Shown here: positions 63,417 to 64,000 of the stretch, one piece after another | How the letters are laid out: every line of letters starts with the position of its first letter | Position numbering within the stretch: position 1 is the first letter of the stretch | NCBI RefSeq assembly: GCF_900454495.1 | Contig: NZ_UGSI01000001.1 | Span: forward strand, 1,736,001-1,800,000 | Reading direction: 5' to 3' | DNA: 64,000 nucleotides | From: Paenibacillus macerans | GTDB taxonomy: Bacteria; Bacillota; Bacilli; Paenibacillales; Paenibacillaceae | Program-made: the position numbers and the translations under genes | The notes under the pieces: generated by a model | Told to the model about the DNA's origin: nothing | Database searches by the model: none | What the model saw: the letters and a program-made list of their open reading frames with translations, nothing else

Positions 63417-63748
63417 AACACTCAAACTTTTGAAATTATTAGCTTGGCACAACCATCTCACATGTCTACACACCCGACGTCCAAATCCAGGTCCAAAACG
63501 ACCGAAACCTCGATTTTGTCTTTGAGCAACTTATTTTTGAAGTCGTTGCCGTCTGCCGTGAAAGTCATAAAACGCGCAAAGTGTTGAAAACAAAGGATTT
63601 CTACGTATCGATTCGTTGCATTCCTATTACGCACTCCACATGACTTGTATGGGTCATTTATATACATCGCCTCGTGAACCAATTGTTACGGCATACGTCA
63701 CACCGGACCACCGTGCAGGACCCGCTCGCGGAAGAGCAAGTCTCTACA
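63417..63748. other. Spacer with a possible gene fragment
   Basis: One plus-strand frame, about 63440-63644, lacks a start but reads protein-like: VYTPDVQIQVQNDRNLDFVF, EQLIFEVVAVCRESHKTRKV, ending at TGA. It may be a gene 3' end. I do not recognise it. The rest shows nothing. Confidence 0.3.
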
Positions 63749-64000
63749 TCAGGCGCCTGCAGGCAGGAGGATCAGTTTGCCGCGGGCTTGCCCGCTCTGG
63801 CTAATGTTGAGTGCTCTACGCCAGTCCTCGAGGGCGAAAGTCTGGGCGACCGGAACGGTGAACTTGCCGTCTGCGGCGTACTGGGCGAACTCCCTGAGAA
63901 CATCATAGCGGAAGGTCTGGTCTTCTCCGGTGCTGGCGCGGACGCCGAGTTCGGCGGCTGCGGCGAAGTCGCTGATGGTTAGAACACGGCGCGGATCACC
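63749..64000 (-). CDS. Zinc-type alcohol dehydrogenase / quinone oxidoreductase, C-terminal end (5' outside window)
   Basis: 83 codons open at the right edge: VLTISDFAAAAELGVRAS, LREFAQYAADGKFTVPVAQT, FALEDWRRALNISQSGQARG, KLILLPAGA then TGA. This is the C-terminal pattern of MDR-type NADPH:quinone reductases. GC-rich codons, unlike the AT-rich SEC-C cassette beside it and richer than the host genes; style recalls actinobacterial genes, which may mean transfer or contig joining. Confidence 0.75.
   Translation of the reverse strand, partial: GDPRRVLTISDFAAAAELGVRASTGEDQTFRYDVLREFAQYAADGKFTVPVAQTFALEDWRRALNISQSGQARGKLILLPAGA

Noticed and set aside
1..64000. CRISPR arrays, tRNA or rRNA genes
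   Set aside because: No regularly spaced repeats and no recognisable cloverleaf or rRNA sequence seen on reading through.

Overview
The window looks like a low-to-mid-GC, endospore-forming member of the Bacillota, most likely Paenibacillaceae-like. Evidence: GerA/Ger(x)C spore germination proteins, a Spo0E-like protein, strong AGGAGG-type ribosome binding sites, many TTG/GTG starts and typical Rrf2/OmpR/TetR regulators. The genus cannot be fixed from the sequence alone.

Left part (1-20100) is chromosome-like but worn. It holds a gerA-gerC germination operon (gerC runs off the edge), a decayed hicAB toxin-antitoxin pair, a DHA2-type MFS exporter followed by an Rrf2 regulator, a thioredoxin / thioredoxin-reductase-like / methyltransferase operon with an Rrf2 stub next to it, a DJ-1/PfpI - DUF2306 - DJ-1/PfpI operon, an OmpR-type two-component system, a CPBP membrane protease, and a tetR-map pair beside a WYL fragment. 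Between 14.2 and 19.7 kb there is a transposon graveyard: an IS66 remnant, an IS5/IS1182-like remnant joined to a copied PfpI gene end, and a complete IS4-family element with matching terminal repeats and a perfect 10-bp target duplication but a frameshifted transposase.

Middle and right part (about 20.1-61.9 kb) is one integrative conjugative element or conjugative plasmid backbone. Nearly all of it is transcribed right to left: ParA, ParB, small conserved proteins, a huge methylase/helicase with an overprinted TnpV, a TOPRIM protein, a RelE/Phd pair, MobC, relaxase, PcfB, an ArdC-like protein, VirD4, Maff2 (VirB2-like), a VirB6-like protein, PrgI, VirB4, a sigma-like factor, DUF6075, a very basic protein and an NlpC/P60 wall hydrolase. 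This is the Tn1549/CTn-like gene set. No integrase is visible in the window.

The main surprise is a complete-looking Tad-like (type IVc pilus / type II secretion related) module, 44953-59200, inserted between the ParAB side and the helicase side of the conjugation backbone. It encodes a CpaB-like SAF protein, two MinD/TadZ-like proteins, a CpaF ATPase, a TadB-TadC fusion, four small single-membrane-anchor pilin-like proteins, a stalk-domain secreted protein and a 1272-residue secreted DUF5704-like protein. It could build a surface fibre that helps mating or attachment.

The element shows early decay: the helicase reading frame is cut by two in-frame stops (TAG, TAA) and DUF6075 by one TAG at a Trp position, with the protein family sequence resuming in the same frame each time. 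At the right end an AT-rich SEC-C zinc-motif gene pair lies between two perfect 20-bp direct repeats, and the window ends in an unrelated GC-rich zinc-type oxidoreductase gene end.
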